From: an uncultured Sphingomonas sp. | Lineage (GTDB): Bacteria; Pseudomonadota; Alphaproteobacteria; Sphingomonadales; Sphingomonadaceae | Direction of reading: 5' to 3' | Length of the DNA stretch: 64,000 bases | Assembly (NCBI RefSeq): GCF_913062585.1 | Contig: NZ_CAJXWX010000007.1 | Location: forward strand, 1 to 64,000 | Shown: piece by piece, positions 52,896 through 62,454 of the stretch | How positions within the stretch are numbered: position 1 is the first letter of the stretch | Layout: every line of letters begins with the position of its first letter | Notes under the pieces: model-generated | The model's database searches: none | What the model was told of the DNA's origin: nothing | Seen by the model: the letters and a program-made list of their open reading frames with translations, nothing else | Made by a program: the position numbers and the translations under genes

Positions 52896-55435
52896 TCACG
52901 TCCACAGGATCACGACCGCATTATAGGTCATGTGGAGCAGGATCGCCGGGGCCAGCCGCCCCGACCGCTTGAAGATCACGCAATTGGCCGCCCCCAGCAG
53001 CGCGACCGGCAGCCAGGACAGAAAGGGGTGGTAGATGGCAAAGAACGCCGCCGACCCCGCCACCGCCGCCCAGCCGCCCCAGGCTTTCCATTGCCGGTCG
53101 AGCGTCCGGAACAACAGGCCCCGGAACAGATATTCCTCGGCAAAGGGCGCCATCAGGATCGCCATCACCGCATAGGCCGTCGCCATGCCGGGAATGGGGT
53201 CCATCCGGCTGCGCGCCGCCTGGATCGCCTCCGCCGCCCAAGGCATGGTCGATATCGCCATCAAATAGACATGCGCGACCGCCGCCAGCACTAGGCCGCC
53301 GCCGACCGCCCCCGCCAACCATAGCAGGTCGCGGCCATTGCCCGCGATGTAACGCCGGACCCAGGACTCCTCCGCCCCGTCCCCGTGCCGCCAGCACCAG
53401 ATCGCCGCCGGTTCGACCCCGCGCTTGATCAGGAACGAGGCCATGCCGATCGACACGCCGATCGCGCAGACGGCATAGCCCAGGCTCTGCGCCACCGCGA
53501 TGCTGCCCTTGTCGAACGCGAAGGTCGCGGCGGTGATGACCGCATTGCATTCGATCAGGATGCTGATCGCGACCATCGCGTGCATCAGGGTCGGCGGCGG
53601 CGGCAGATGCTCCGACCAGGGATCGTAGAGATAGGGCAGCCGCGCGCGCAGATTCTCCCACATCGCCGCCGCCGTGATCCAGGAATAGACGATGCCGACG
53701 ATCACCAGATTCCATTGCTGCGTCATGACGCCGATCGCGAAGGTCAACATGCCGAGCTGCGCCGCCCAGAGGCGACCGCGCGGGACCTTCTGCGGCTCGC
53801 CCGATTCCGACACGATGGTGACGAGCGTCACCGCCTTTTCGGCCATGCTGCGCGCGAACAGGAACCAGGCGACGCCCAGCAGCGCGATCTTCCACGCGTC
53901 GCCCGGAAACATCCAGCCGGCGAACAGCAGGACCAGGCCGACCAGGATGCTCGCGATCATCGACCACAGCCACGCCTTGGCCTTCAGCATCGCCTCCAGC
54001 CCGCGCGGCCAGGTCATCGCGATCCACAGCGCCGACCCTTCCGAGGTCAGCGATTTCGGCCCCAATATCCACAGGAAATAGGTGCCGAAGAAGATGCCCG
54101 CCGCGCACAGAAATTCCACGAATCCGCCGCATGGGCCATCACATCGCGGAAATTGATCAGCTGGATGCCCGCCACCGTGACCGGGATCAGGAAGACCTGG
54201 ACCAAGGCGCTGCGGTCGCGGACGAACCACAGATATTCCTTGCGGAACAGCGGATCGCGGCCGAAGCGCATCGCCTTGCCCGGCCGGACGGGGGCGCTGT
54301 CCGAAGAAAAGGCGCCGCTCAGCCCCTGGCCCACCGACCGTGCGCTGAACGCGACCGCCGCGGCGATCAGGACCGCGCTGACCGCGCCGCATAGCGCCAC
54401 TCCGCGCCAGAGCGACACCTCGCCCGCCGCGTCCATGCCCAGGAACAGCCGTAGCACGGGCCAGCTTCGGTCGCCGTCATCGACCCAGCCGGCCAGGCCA
54501 TGCGCGATACCGGGCATCAGCCGCAGGACGAAGAACATCAGGATCATCGAGGCATAGCCGAACCAGCCGATGATCCCGATCGCCGCGCCGCGACTGCGCA
54601 GCGGCAGGCGCAGCATCGCACCGATCTCCAGCGCCTTGCCGACGCACGCCGCCGCCACGGTCAGCGGGATGCCGATCAGGATGGCGGCCGCCACCCCCAT
54701 TTCGGGACCTCCGGTCACGCCGTACAGGATGCCCGGAAAGGCCGGGGCGGCCCAATAGGTCGGATTGGCGGCCAGCGGGGCCAGCATCTCGGCCAGGAAC
54801 ACCGCGCCTGCACCGATCGGATGGCTGAGCAGCCATTCCCACATCGGATGCCGTCGCCGCTGGAGATCGAGGTCGAGCCCCTCGCCCTGGCACACGACCA
54901 TGGCGAACCACCAGATCAGGATGATCGAGCCGAGCATCGACGCCAGCGCCCCCGAGCGGGGAAGCGCGGACAGGCCCGGCGCCGCATCGTCGCGGGGCAC
55001 CAGATGCCGGTTGCCCGATCGGGCGACCAAAGTGCGCAGCTGCGCCTCGATCGCGTCCTCGTCGCCGCCATCCTCATGCGCGATATGCTCCGCCTCCGAC
55101 CGGAAGCTCTGGTCGCTGACGATATATTGGCGCGCGGTGCCTGCGTCGTTGTAGAACCATTGCCGCACCGGGATCAGCCCATGCTGGCGGGCGCGGGCGA
55201 CCTGCCCCGCCTCGACCGCCGTCATGACAGAAAAGGCGGCGAGCCCGTGGAGCAGCAGCATGAAGAGCAGCGACAGGATCGCGCCGATCGACCCCAGATT
55301 CGCCGCCCAGTTCACGCGCCGGTTGTTGAGCAACTGCCGCTGTCGCGACTGGCGCCCGCCCGCGCGCCGCCGCGACACCTTCAGCAGCAACCAGACCGTC
55401 CGCCAGAAACCTGGCGCCGCGTCCCCCGTCATCAT
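52896..55435 (-). pseudogene. ABC permease / CPBP protease fusion, broken by a frameshift
   Basis: Two adjacent minus-strand frames make one protein of about 845 aa. The N-part (55435 down to 54047) is an ABC-2 type permease with several TM helices, ending in L-I-N-F-R-D-V-M-A-H-A-A and then 24 junk residues. The C-part, in another frame from about 54132 to 52896, resumes with G-G-F-V-E-F-L-C-A-A-G-I-F-F-G-T-Y-F and ends in a CPBP intramembrane protease domain with E-E-Y-L-F-R-G (around 53120-53140) and F-F-A-I-Y-H-P. One extra base near 54125-54135 would restore the frame. The C-part has no start of its own. Either a true inactivating deletion or a sequence error. Start overlaps the ATPase stop by four bases. 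Confidence 0.85.
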
Positions 55436-56241
55436 GCGGCGTGCGGCCGCGCGGTGAGCTTCAGGAACAGCGCCTCCAGATCATCCTCGCCATATCGCGC
55501 CTTCAGCGCGCCCAGCGATCCGCTGGCGATCAGTGCGCCTTCGCCCATGATGACGGCATGGCTGCACAGCCGGGCGACATGGTCCATCAAATGGGTCGAA
55601 AAGACGATGGTCGTGCCCGCCGCCGCCGTCTCGGTGATCAGGTCGTAGAAAAGGTGCGTCGACTCGACGTCCAGCCCGTTGGTCGGTTCGTCCAGGACCA
55701 GCAGGCGGGGGGCGTGCAGCATGGCGAGCAGCAGCCCCAGCTTCTTCTTCATGCCGCGCGAATAATCCTCGGCATAATTGTCGAGCTCGCCCGCCAGCCG
55801 CAGCCGCTGCGCGACCGGCATGATCGCCGCCATCGCCGCCTCCACATCCAGGCCGTGCATCCCGGCACTGAGTTCCAGCAATTCGCGCGCGGACAGATAG
55901 GAATAGAAGACCGGCTCGTCGGGCAGGAAGCCGATCAGCCGCTTGACCGCCACCCGATCCTCAAAGGCGTCGAGCCCGGCGACATGCAGGCTGCCCGAAC
56001 TCGCCTTCAATATCCCCATGAGCAACCGGAACAACGTCGTCTTGCCTGCGCCATTGGGACCCAGCAAGCCGCATATCTGGCCCTCGGGGATCACAAAGGA
56101 AATATCGTTCAGCGCGATCTTGTCGCCGAAACTCTTGGAGACATGGTCGATCGTGACAATATTTTCACGATCCCGCAGCTGATCCGTCGGCATCTCCGCC
56201 ATCACTTCCCCCTCAGCGACCATTTCCCCGGCGATCGTCAT
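55432..56241 (-). CDS. ABC transporter ATP-binding protein
   Basis: 269 aa. Walker A G-P-N-G-A-G-K-T-T (about 60-68), signature Y-S-R-G-M-K-K-K (about 164-171), Walker B L-L-V-L-D-E-P-T-N-G-L-D and the H-loop S-T-H-L-M-D. The ABC-2 exporter type (NatA/CcmA-like). It overlaps the permease start by four bases (ATGATGA), so the pair is coupled, and the ATPase's only visible partner is the frameshifted permease. Likely role before damage: export or membrane remodelling, with the CPBP domain processing a substrate. Confidence 0.93.
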   Translation of the reverse strand: MTIAGEMVAEGEVMAEMPTDQLRDRENIVTIDHVSKSFGDKIALNDISFVIPEGQICGLLGPNGAGKTTLFRLLMGILKASSGSLHVAGLDAFEDRVAVKRLIGFLPDEPVFYSYLSARELLELSAGMHGLDVEAAMAAIMPVAQRLRLAGELDNYAEDYSRGMKKKLGLLLAMLHAPRLLVLDEPTNGLDVESTHLFYDLITETAAAGTTIVFSTHLMDHVARLCSHAVIMGEGALIASGSLGALKARYGEDDLEALFLKLTARPHAA

Positions 56242-56286
56242 CCGCCATATCTTAGGCGAGCGTTGTCACTATTGAAAAGATGCCTC

Positions 56287-56326
56287 GAAAAACGAATGGG
56301 GCCGATGCGCAAACTGCACCGGTCCC
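56287..56326 (-). terminator. probable rho-independent terminator after the SPFH gene
   Basis: On the minus strand GGGACCG (56326-56320) and CGGCCCC (56304-56298) pair at six of seven positions across a 15-base loop and are followed by ATTCGTTTTTC. It starts six bases after the stop of the SPFH gene. Confidence 0.45.
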
Positions 56327-56332
56327 GTTTCG

Positions 56333-58345
56333 TCACTCCGCCGCGACCGGGCGGCTGGGGTCGCGGTCGTTGGCGACCGCCGGGCCCGCCAGGATCGCGG
56401 TGCCCTTTTCGGACAGCATCATCCCGATCAGCGCCTGAAGGCTGCTGGCCCCTTCGCCGCCACCGGCACCGCCGGTGTTGATCTGCACCCGCGGCACGAT
56501 GTCGACGCCCGACTTCTCCAGTGCTTCGGCCAGCCGTTCGATCACCTGACGGGTCAGCTGGTACTGCGCACCGCCCGAGGCGGCCGCCTGTTTCTCGATC
56601 GTCTCGGCGGTGGCGAGGCCGGTCTTGGTGATCCGGTCCGCTTCCGCCGCCGCCAGCGCCACGACCTTCGCCGCCTCGCCCTCGCCGGTGATGCGGATGC
56701 GGTCGGCCTCGGCGCGGGCGATGGTGCGGGTCTGCTCGGCCTCCTGCATCGCGCGCTTCAGTGCGGCCTTGCCCTGGTTTTCCTGCACCAGGATCTGGAG
56801 TTCGGAGCCGGTGATCGCGGTCTGCTGCTCGGCGCGAGCCTGCGCCTCGCGCAGCGCCTTTTCGCCCTCGGCCGCGATACGCTGCTTCTCATAGGTCGCG
56901 ACGCGTTCCTCGGCGACCTGACGCTCGCGCAGCTGTTGCAGCACCTTTTCGATCTGGTCGTTGCCCGCCGCCGCGCGCGGCGTGCCGATCAGCACCTCCT
57001 GCAGTTCCAGATTATAGGCGCCGAACTTGGCGCGCATCTCCGCCCCTGCCAGTTCCTGGATGTCGGACCGGTCCTGGAGCAGTTCGATCAGCGTCTTCTT
57101 CTGCGCGACATTCTTGAAATAGGCCGACACCATCGGGTCGAGCGTCTGTTCGACCAGCTTCTTGATGTCGCCGAAGCGCTGGATGACGAGCGGCGCCTTG
57201 CGATAGTCGATATGCACGACGACCGAGAGCGGCAGCGTCGGCTCGAACGCGTCGCGGGTGATCAGCGACACCTGGGACAGGTTCTCGTCCAGCTTGTGCT
57301 GGCCGGTCACATCCTCATCCCATTTCAGGATGAAGTTGGTCGTCGGCACGATCAGGATCTTGCCCGCATAGGTGTTGAAGGCATATTTGCCCGGCAGCAA
57401 AGGTTCCGACCAGACGCCGCGCGACCCGCGCGGGACCAGCTCGCCGTGGCGATAATCGTCGCCCGAGGTGTCCGCATTGTCGGTGCCGGTATAGCTGATG
57501 ACGACGCCGACATGGCCGATCTCGATCACCGTCTTGGCGACCATCTCGACGGTCGCGAACAGGCGGTTGATGAAATAGCTGCCCTCGACCAGCACCTGCA
57601 GCTGTCGCCCGCGACGACCGCCCGCCGCGATGAACTTCTCCGGGTCCTGGAAGCTGTTGTGGAAGGTCGCCGGATCGGCCTGATCGGTGCCGACCTCGGG
57701 CGCGATGATATGGTCGGCGGTCAGCGCAGGGCCGTCATGCACGGTCACGATGCCGATCTGGTCGGCCGAATCCTTGATGACCACCGCCTGAAAGCCGCCC
57801 CGGCTCTCGATCACGCTCTGCATTTCGGCGAAGAGCTGCGGGTCGTTCGCCTCCAGCATCAGGCCGTAAATCTGCTCGCGGGTGATGATGACGAACTGGG
57901 CGAGATTGATGGCATAGGTGCCCTCGCGCAGGATCGTGCGCTGCGGCCCCTTCTGCCCGCCATCGGCCAGGAAGCGGCGCACGTCGAGAAAGTCGATGGT
58001 GCGGACATTGCTGGCCAGCGTCTGGGTCGGCCCCAGCGGCGCACCGTCACGCGCGAAGACATAGCCGATCTGGCCCTGTGGAATAGTGACCAGCGGTTGC
58101 GCATGGACCTTATACTGGAACGGCACGAAGAAGTGATAGCCGCCGCGAAGTACGTCGGGCTGGTAACCGGCCTCTCCATTCATGGCGATCAGGCCGCTGG
58201 TGATCGAACCATTGCGGCTCCAGATCTTCTCGACGATCGCGACACGATTGTTACCGACATAGCGTATCATGCGGGAGGCAATAAAAAGACAAACGACGAC
58301 AAGAGCCACGACAGCCGCGGCGCCGAGCACGAAAGTATTTGCCAT
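56333..58345 (-). CDS. flotillin-like SPFH domain protein
   Basis: 670 aa. An N-terminal TM helix (about 5-23), a band-7/SPFH domain (about 30-440, with V-P-x-G-x-I-G-Y-V and the long F-E-P-T-L-P-L-S-V-V-V-H-I-D-Y-R-K-A-P block) and a long Ala/Glu/Arg-rich coiled coil (about 460-600), followed by the R-V-Q-I-N-T-G tail. Unlike eukaryotic flotillins it is considerably longer, with an extended SPFH region. Such proteins form oligomeric membrane microdomain scaffolds. NfeD-like partners are absent; the upstream neighbours are the unknown 220- and 752-aa proteins. A terminator follows. Confidence 0.9.
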   Translation of the reverse strand: MANTFVLGAAAVVALVVVCLFIASRMIRYVGNNRVAIVEKIWSRNGSITSGLIAMNGEAGYQPDVLRGGYHFFVPFQYKVHAQPLVTIPQGQIGYVFARDGAPLGPTQTLASNVRTIDFLDVRRFLADGGQKGPQRTILREGTYAINLAQFVIITREQIYGLMLEANDPQLFAEMQSVIESRGGFQAVVIKDSADQIGIVTVHDGPALTADHIIAPEVGTDQADPATFHNSFQDPEKFIAAGGRRGRQLQVLVEGSYFINRLFATVEMVAKTVIEIGHVGVVISYTGTDNADTSGDDYRHGELVPRGSRGVWSEPLLPGKYAFNTYAGKILIVPTTNFILKWDEDVTGQHKLDENLSQVSLITRDAFEPTLPLSVVVHIDYRKAPLVIQRFGDIKKLVEQTLDPMVSAYFKNVAQKKTLIELLQDRSDIQELAGAEMRAKFGAYNLELQEVLIGTPRAAAGNDQIEKVLQQLRERQVAEERVATYEKQRIAAEGEKALREAQARAEQQTAITGSELQILVQENQGKAALKRAMQEAEQTRTIARAEADRIRITGEGEAAKVVALAAAEADRITKTGLATAETIEKQAAASGGAQYQLTRQVIERLAEALEKSGVDIVPRVQINTGGAGGGEGASSLQALIGMMLSEKGTAILAGPAVANDRDPSRPVAAE

Positions 58346-58412
58346 CTGAGGAAGGTGTCCTTGGGACCTGTAAAGAGCGCCCCCTGAGCGCCCGCGCCGC
58401 TTCTACGCCTCT

Positions 58413-59075
58413 TCAATCGGGCTTGATAGTGAAATCGGCGGGCTCGTAACGACGCCGAATATAGAGGGCGGCGGCATCCGCGTCGCGTGCGGCGATACGG
58501 GCACGCTCGTCGGTCAGCTCGCCAAGTGCTTGATGGATCAGGGCAAGCGTGTCCGCCGCCTGCGCCTGGATGGCCGTTCGCCGTTCGGGCGGGGCCTCGG
58601 CCAGCGCGGTGGCGGTGGTCCGCACTACGATCTCCAGGTCGCGCGCCAACGCCTGGTACCGATGATCTTCATGGTCCCAGCCCCGCGCCCCGATCGCCTC
58701 CAGACGATCCTGGCACCCCGAGTCGAGCAGGGCCGCCGAGTCGGTCGCGCTCGCCAGACGCTGCCGAGAGAGGATCGCGTCGGGCGTCGTGGCCCTCCGC
58801 ACCTGACGACGCGCCCGGGCGTCGAGGATCGCGGCGCCCGCGACGGCGATGCATCCCAGCGTCAGGAACAGCATCAGAAAGACCGCGCTGAACCGCAGGC
58901 CCAGCCGCAGGACACCGTCCACGCCCGATCCCCCGGGCGCCAGGAGCAGGCTGAGCGGCACCACGGAGATCAGATAGGCGACGATCCCGAAATGCAGGAA
59001 TACCGCCGCGACCAGCCGCCAGGAGGCCAGCCGAGACCCGGACCGAGAAGAAGGCGACGCCCGCATCGCCGCCAT
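58413..59075 (-). CDS. two-helix membrane protein of unknown function
   Basis: 220 aa. Basic N-terminus (R-A-S-P-S-S-R-S-G-S-R), TM helices about 19-47 and 61-85, then a cytoplasmic tail of about 130 residues that is Ala/Arg/Asp-rich and helical, probably coiled coil. Two cysteines (C75 and C121) are visible. No family recognised. It lies 67 bases before the SPFH gene and 33 bases after the 752-aa gene on the same strand, so it likely belongs to that envelope cluster and may anchor or modulate the SPFH scaffold. Confidence 0.7.
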   Translation of the reverse strand: MAAMRASPSSRSGSRLASWRLVAAVFLHFGIVAYLISVVPLSLLLAPGGSGVDGVLRLGLRFSAVFLMLFLTLGCIAVAGAAILDARARRQVRRATTPDAILSRQRLASATDSAALLDSGCQDRLEAIGARGWDHEDHRYQALARDLEIVVRTTATALAEAPPERRTAIQAQAADTLALIHQALGELTDERARIAARDADAAALYIRRRYEPADFTIKPD

Positions 59076-59108
59076 TCTAATCCTGCCCGCGTTGCGACGC
59101 CAGCGGAC

Positions 59109-61367
59109 CTAATCGTAATAATAGGGCGACCGCCGGGTCCAGACCGAACGCGGATAGCGGTCGTGGAGCAGGTGGAAGGCCCGCTTGCCCAGATGATCGT
59201 GATTGCCGCCCCAGCGCGCCACGCGGATCAGGCGATACAGCGCCTCCGGCGAACGCGGATCGCCCGGATGGGCACGGACATAGGCCAGCATGTCCCCCCA
59301 GAGCGAATGCGCCAGGCGTGGATTCGGGCCCGCCCCGCCGAACACGAAGTAGCGCCGCTCGGCTTGGGCGCGGGGCAGCCCAGCAACCGCGAAACCGGGC
59401 AGACGCAGGGGGAAGCCACCCGGTCCACAGTGCGACAGGCAGGTCAGGTCGATGGGCTCCTGCTGATCGTCGCTGGGCACATCATAGAAGCCGACGTCAT
59501 AGGCCCCCGCCAATGGGAAGCGCACCGCCGCCGTCGCACGGCCGCGCGGGATGACCAGCCAGTCCACCCAGTAACCGGCGAATTGCGGCACGGTGCCGAC
59601 CGGCCGGGCATAATCGGTCAGGTCGACGCGGATACTGGGGATCTTGGCCATGACGAAGGCCTCGGCGAATTGCTTGTCCGCGCCGGGGGCGGTCCGCACG
59701 ATCCGCCGCCAGTCGGGCGCCAATTGCGGCAGCAGCGTCGTCAACAGGGTCGCCAGCCGGTCGATCGCGACATGGTCCTGCAACTGCACCGCCCGGCCAT
59801 AGCCGGTCAGCGCTAGGTCCAGGCGCAATTCGCGCGGGATCGCGATGTCCGCCGCCAGCGCGATCCGCTCGGCGAGCGGCAGCCGGTCGATGATCGCGCG
59901 CGACTCCGCCCCGAAGCCGACGAAGCGGCCGCTCGGCAACCGCCCGACCAGCCCTTCGCCTCCCGGCCAGATCGCCTCGACGCAGGTGGCGCTGCCGGGC
60001 TCGCAATAGGGCGAACGCAGCATGGCCTGTGCGAAATCGGCGAGCGACGTCGCAAACTGCGCGCGCACGGCGGTGAAGATGTTGCGATCGGACAGCGCCA
60101 GGTCCTGCCGGGCCAGCACCCGCTCCACCGATGCCCGGGTGATCGCGGGATCGGTCGACGCAAGGGTCAACCGGATCGCATGATAGCGGGCGGTCAGCCA
60201 GGCCGGATCGTCCGGCGCGACGGCCTCGGCCGCCCTGGCCAGCGCGGGTGCGCTTGCATCGCCGGATTGGGCGAGCGTCAGGGCCGCGACCAGCCAGGCG
60301 GACTTGTGCGTCGCAGCCCAGCGCGCCGCGGCATGGACGAGCGCCTCTTCCCGCTTCCGTGACTGAAGCGTGCGGATCCAGTCCGCCTCCTCGGGCCTGG
60401 CCGTCGCTTTGTCGGCCAGCGTCATATAGTCGCGCAAGGCCGCGGCGATATCGGGGATCGGCGCGCGTTCGCCCAGTTGCCCGCCCAGCCGTGCCAGAAG
60501 CTGCGCCGGATGCTCATGATATTCCAGGATCTGGCGCATCCGCCCGACCTCGCCCCGACCGAACGTGCCCGCCGGGGCGGCGGCGAGGCGGTTGATCGCG
60601 GCATGGGCGCCCGCAAACCCCGCCGGATCAGGCGTAGCGAGCGCGCCGCGCAGGATAGCGCGGGCCTCTAGATAGAGGCCGGTCCGTGCCCAGGGCGATC
60701 CGGCATCGCGCACGATTCCGGCGAAACGGCTGGCCGCATCGCCATATCGCCCGTCATACAGGGCCAGCGCCGCGAGCTGATAAGCCCGGTCCGCGCGCAA
60801 CCAGGCGGGCGCGTCGGCTGGCAGCGCTGGCAGGGTCACGCCCGGCTTGCTGCACGCCTCGAACACCGCGTCCTGCCCGGCGAGCCAGGCACGCACTGCC
60901 GCCGAGCCCGCGCCATATCGCCGGACCCGGTCGTTCAGCGTCGCGGTCGCGGTGGCGAAGGCGTCGTCGAAACAGGTCGGGATGGCGGTATAGTCCGGCC
61001 CCTCGCGCTCGGTCGCGATATAGAAGACATCGGGCTGCGCCCCCGCAACCGCTCGCCGCGCCGCCACCCAATCCATCATGGTGCGGTCGGGTCGCGATCC
61101 GCAGCAGGGGTTTGTCAGCGCCCGGGTCGCAGCCGGACCGATGGTCAGGCCGTTGAGCGCCCGCCAGTCGAGATAGAGCAGTGCGTCCCCGGCATCGACC
61201 TTCACGATCCCGATCCGCCCATCGGCCAGCGCGGCGCGCTCGGCCGCGTCCTGGGGTGTCGACTGGACATAATGCGGCATGGGCGGCGGCCCGCCCGAGG
61301 CCAGGACCCGCGTCCCGACCAGCGCCACGGCCAGCACCAGAACGCCCGCCGACCGCCATCCCCTCAT
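59109..61367 (-). CDS. large exported TPR-like protein of unknown function
   Basis: 752 aa from ATG 61367, which overlaps the DUF3142 stop (ATGA); a GTG six bases earlier (61373) is also possible. Signal peptide ends V-L-A-S-G. The mature protein is an Ala/Arg/Leu-rich helical solenoid: paired helices resembling TPRs (for example A-Y-Q-L-A-A-L-A-L-Y-D-G-R-Y-G-D-A-A-S-R-F-A). Conserved-looking endings are R-S-P-E-A-L-Y-R-L-I-R-V-A-R-W-G-G-N and R-R-S-P-Y-Y-Y-D. Several Cys pairs (C91-C92, C140) suggest periplasmic disulfides. Tightly coupled to DUF3142, which implies a joint function in the envelope. Confidence 0.75.
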   Translation of the reverse strand: MRGWRSAGVLVLAVALVGTRVLASGGPPPMPHYVQSTPQDAAERAALADGRIGIVKVDAGDALLYLDWRALNGLTIGPAATRALTNPCCGSRPDRTMMDWVAARRAVAGAQPDVFYIATEREGPDYTAIPTCFDDAFATATATLNDRVRRYGAGSAAVRAWLAGQDAVFEACSKPGVTLPALPADAPAWLRADRAYQLAALALYDGRYGDAASRFAGIVRDAGSPWARTGLYLEARAILRGALATPDPAGFAGAHAAINRLAAAPAGTFGRGEVGRMRQILEYHEHPAQLLARLGGQLGERAPIPDIAAALRDYMTLADKATARPEEADWIRTLQSRKREEALVHAAARWAATHKSAWLVAALTLAQSGDASAPALARAAEAVAPDDPAWLTARYHAIRLTLASTDPAITRASVERVLARQDLALSDRNIFTAVRAQFATSLADFAQAMLRSPYCEPGSATCVEAIWPGGEGLVGRLPSGRFVGFGAESRAIIDRLPLAERIALAADIAIPRELRLDLALTGYGRAVQLQDHVAIDRLATLLTTLLPQLAPDWRRIVRTAPGADKQFAEAFVMAKIPSIRVDLTDYARPVGTVPQFAGYWVDWLVIPRGRATAAVRFPLAGAYDVGFYDVPSDDQQEPIDLTCLSHCGPGGFPLRLPGFAVAGLPRAQAERRYFVFGGAGPNPRLAHSLWGDMLAYVRAHPGDPRSPEALYRLIRVARWGGNHDHLGKRAFHLLHDRYPRSVWTRRSPYYYD

Positions 61368-62104
61368 CGCCACCCCTCGACCTCCCTGCGCACCGCCGCG
61401 AAATCGCCCGGCGTCCAGCTATGCGGATCGAACAGATAGACGCGTCGTCCCGGCGGCGCGCGCCGGACGGGCGTATCGGTCGCGATTCCCAGAGCCGTCC
61501 GACAGCGAGGATGCCGAAAATCCCCGCCCTTCGCCAGCCTGCCACGGATGATGTGATCGCCCCGTCCCATGCGGAACAGCATCGGCACGATCTCATCGAC
61601 CGGCGCGGCGTCGAGCCATGTCTCTGTATCGCACCACGAGGCCAGCGCCGTCATCGACAGGCGGGTGGTGCGGGGCAGTGCACGGCGCAGGTCGGTCAGT
61701 ACCTCGAGCAGCGCCTGGCGCTGCGACGCGCGCACCTCGAAGTCGATCTGCACCATCGGCGCGGCGATCCGGGTCGCGTAATGGAGCACCGCCGCGCTGG
61801 TCCAGCGGCGCAACTCCGGCGTCCAGGCGAGCCGCCGCGACTCGTCGATCTGGACATGGACCAGCACGATGGCGGGCGGGCGATCGACCCGCAAAGGGTG
61901 ACGCCGCCCCCGCGCGACCACCCGGTCGCCGACGAGCTCGACAAAGCCGCTCTGCACCGCCACCTCGGCGGGGGCTGCGACGAAGCGCAGATCCTCGGGC
62001 CGCTCCCAGGCCCACAGGATCAGCGTCGAAGGCGCGCGCGCGCGGGGCGTGCAGCCGCCCAGCAGCGCCAGCAGGCCCAGCGACAGCGCGACCCGGTGGA
62101 TCAG
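61364..62104 (-). CDS. DUF3142 lipoprotein
   Basis: About 246 aa. DUF3142 proteins have a TIM-barrel-like fold; the segment V-L-V-H-V-Q-I-D-E-S, L-H-Y-A-T-R-I, V-Q-I-D-F-E-V and F-D-P-H-S-W-T matches. The normal ATG/GTG starts (for example GTG 61963) would remove the N-terminal part. Reading upstream in the same frame gives a lipoprotein signal V-A-L-S-L-G-L-L-A-L-L-G-G-C-T. The only start that includes it is a CTG (62104-62102) overlapping the phosphatase stop, with GGGAG seven bases upstream. I therefore extend the gene to that CTG. A sequence error near the start is the alternative. Its stop overlaps the 752-aa gene. Confidence 0.7.
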   Translation of the reverse strand: MIHRVALSLGLLALLGGCTPRARAPSTLILWAWERPEDLRFVAAPAEVAVQSGFVELVGDRVVARGRRHPLRVDRPPAIVLVHVQIDESRRLAWTPELRRWTSAAVLHYATRIAAPMVQIDFEVRASQRQALLEVLTDLRRALPRTTRLSMTALASWCDTETWLDAAPVDEIVPMLFRMGRGDHIIRGRLAKGGDFRHPRCRTALGIATDTPVRRAPPGRRVYLFDPHSWTPGDFAAVRREVEGWR

Positions 62105-62454
62105 GCTCCGGCTCCCATCGGCACAGGCAGGTGGCGGGCCAGCTTCGTCTCGAGCAACTGCACCAGTTCGGGTTGCATGAAGGCGAAATCGTCCGGGATA
62201 TCCAGGCAGATGATCCGCTTGCCGCCCAGCGCCGCGCGAAACCGGCGTTGCAGCCTGGCCCGATGCGCCTTTTCCATGACGACGATCACATCGGCCCAGC
62301 CCAGCGTCTCGGCCGTGACGGGGTGCTCGGCATCATGGTTGGTGCCTGCGGAATCGACTTCCAGATCGGCGCGACGCGAAAATATCTGTTCGGCGGTCGG
62401 GCTGCGCAGCTTGTTCTGGCTGCAGACGAACAAGACGGTGCGGATGCGCGGCAT
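62101..62454 (-). CDS. low-molecular-weight protein tyrosine phosphatase-like protein
   Basis: 117 aa. The P-loop C-S-Q-N-K-L-R-S (Cys11 to Arg17, C-x5-R) lies directly after the first strand (R-T-V-L-F-V-C), followed by P-T-A-E-Q-I-F and D-S-A-G-T. It is shorter than the usual 150 aa, and the normal C-terminal D-P motif is replaced by D-I-P-D-D-F (about 85-90). Such short forms occur as LMW-PTP-related proteins ('protein tyrosine phosphatase' of about 110 aa) in alphaproteobacteria. First gene of the minus-strand envelope cluster; the next gene overlaps its stop codon. Confidence 0.8.
   Translation of the reverse strand: MPRIRTVLFVCSQNKLRSPTAEQIFSRRADLEVDSAGTNHDAEHPVTAETLGWADVIVVMEKAHRARLQRRFRAALGGKRIICLDIPDDFAFMQPELVQLLETKLARHLPVPMGAGA

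Noticed and set aside
52896..54135. Independent CPBP protease gene
   Set aside because: The frame before G-G-F-V-E-F is out-of-frame junk with no start or ribosome binding site, and the sequence joins smoothly to the permease if one base is added.
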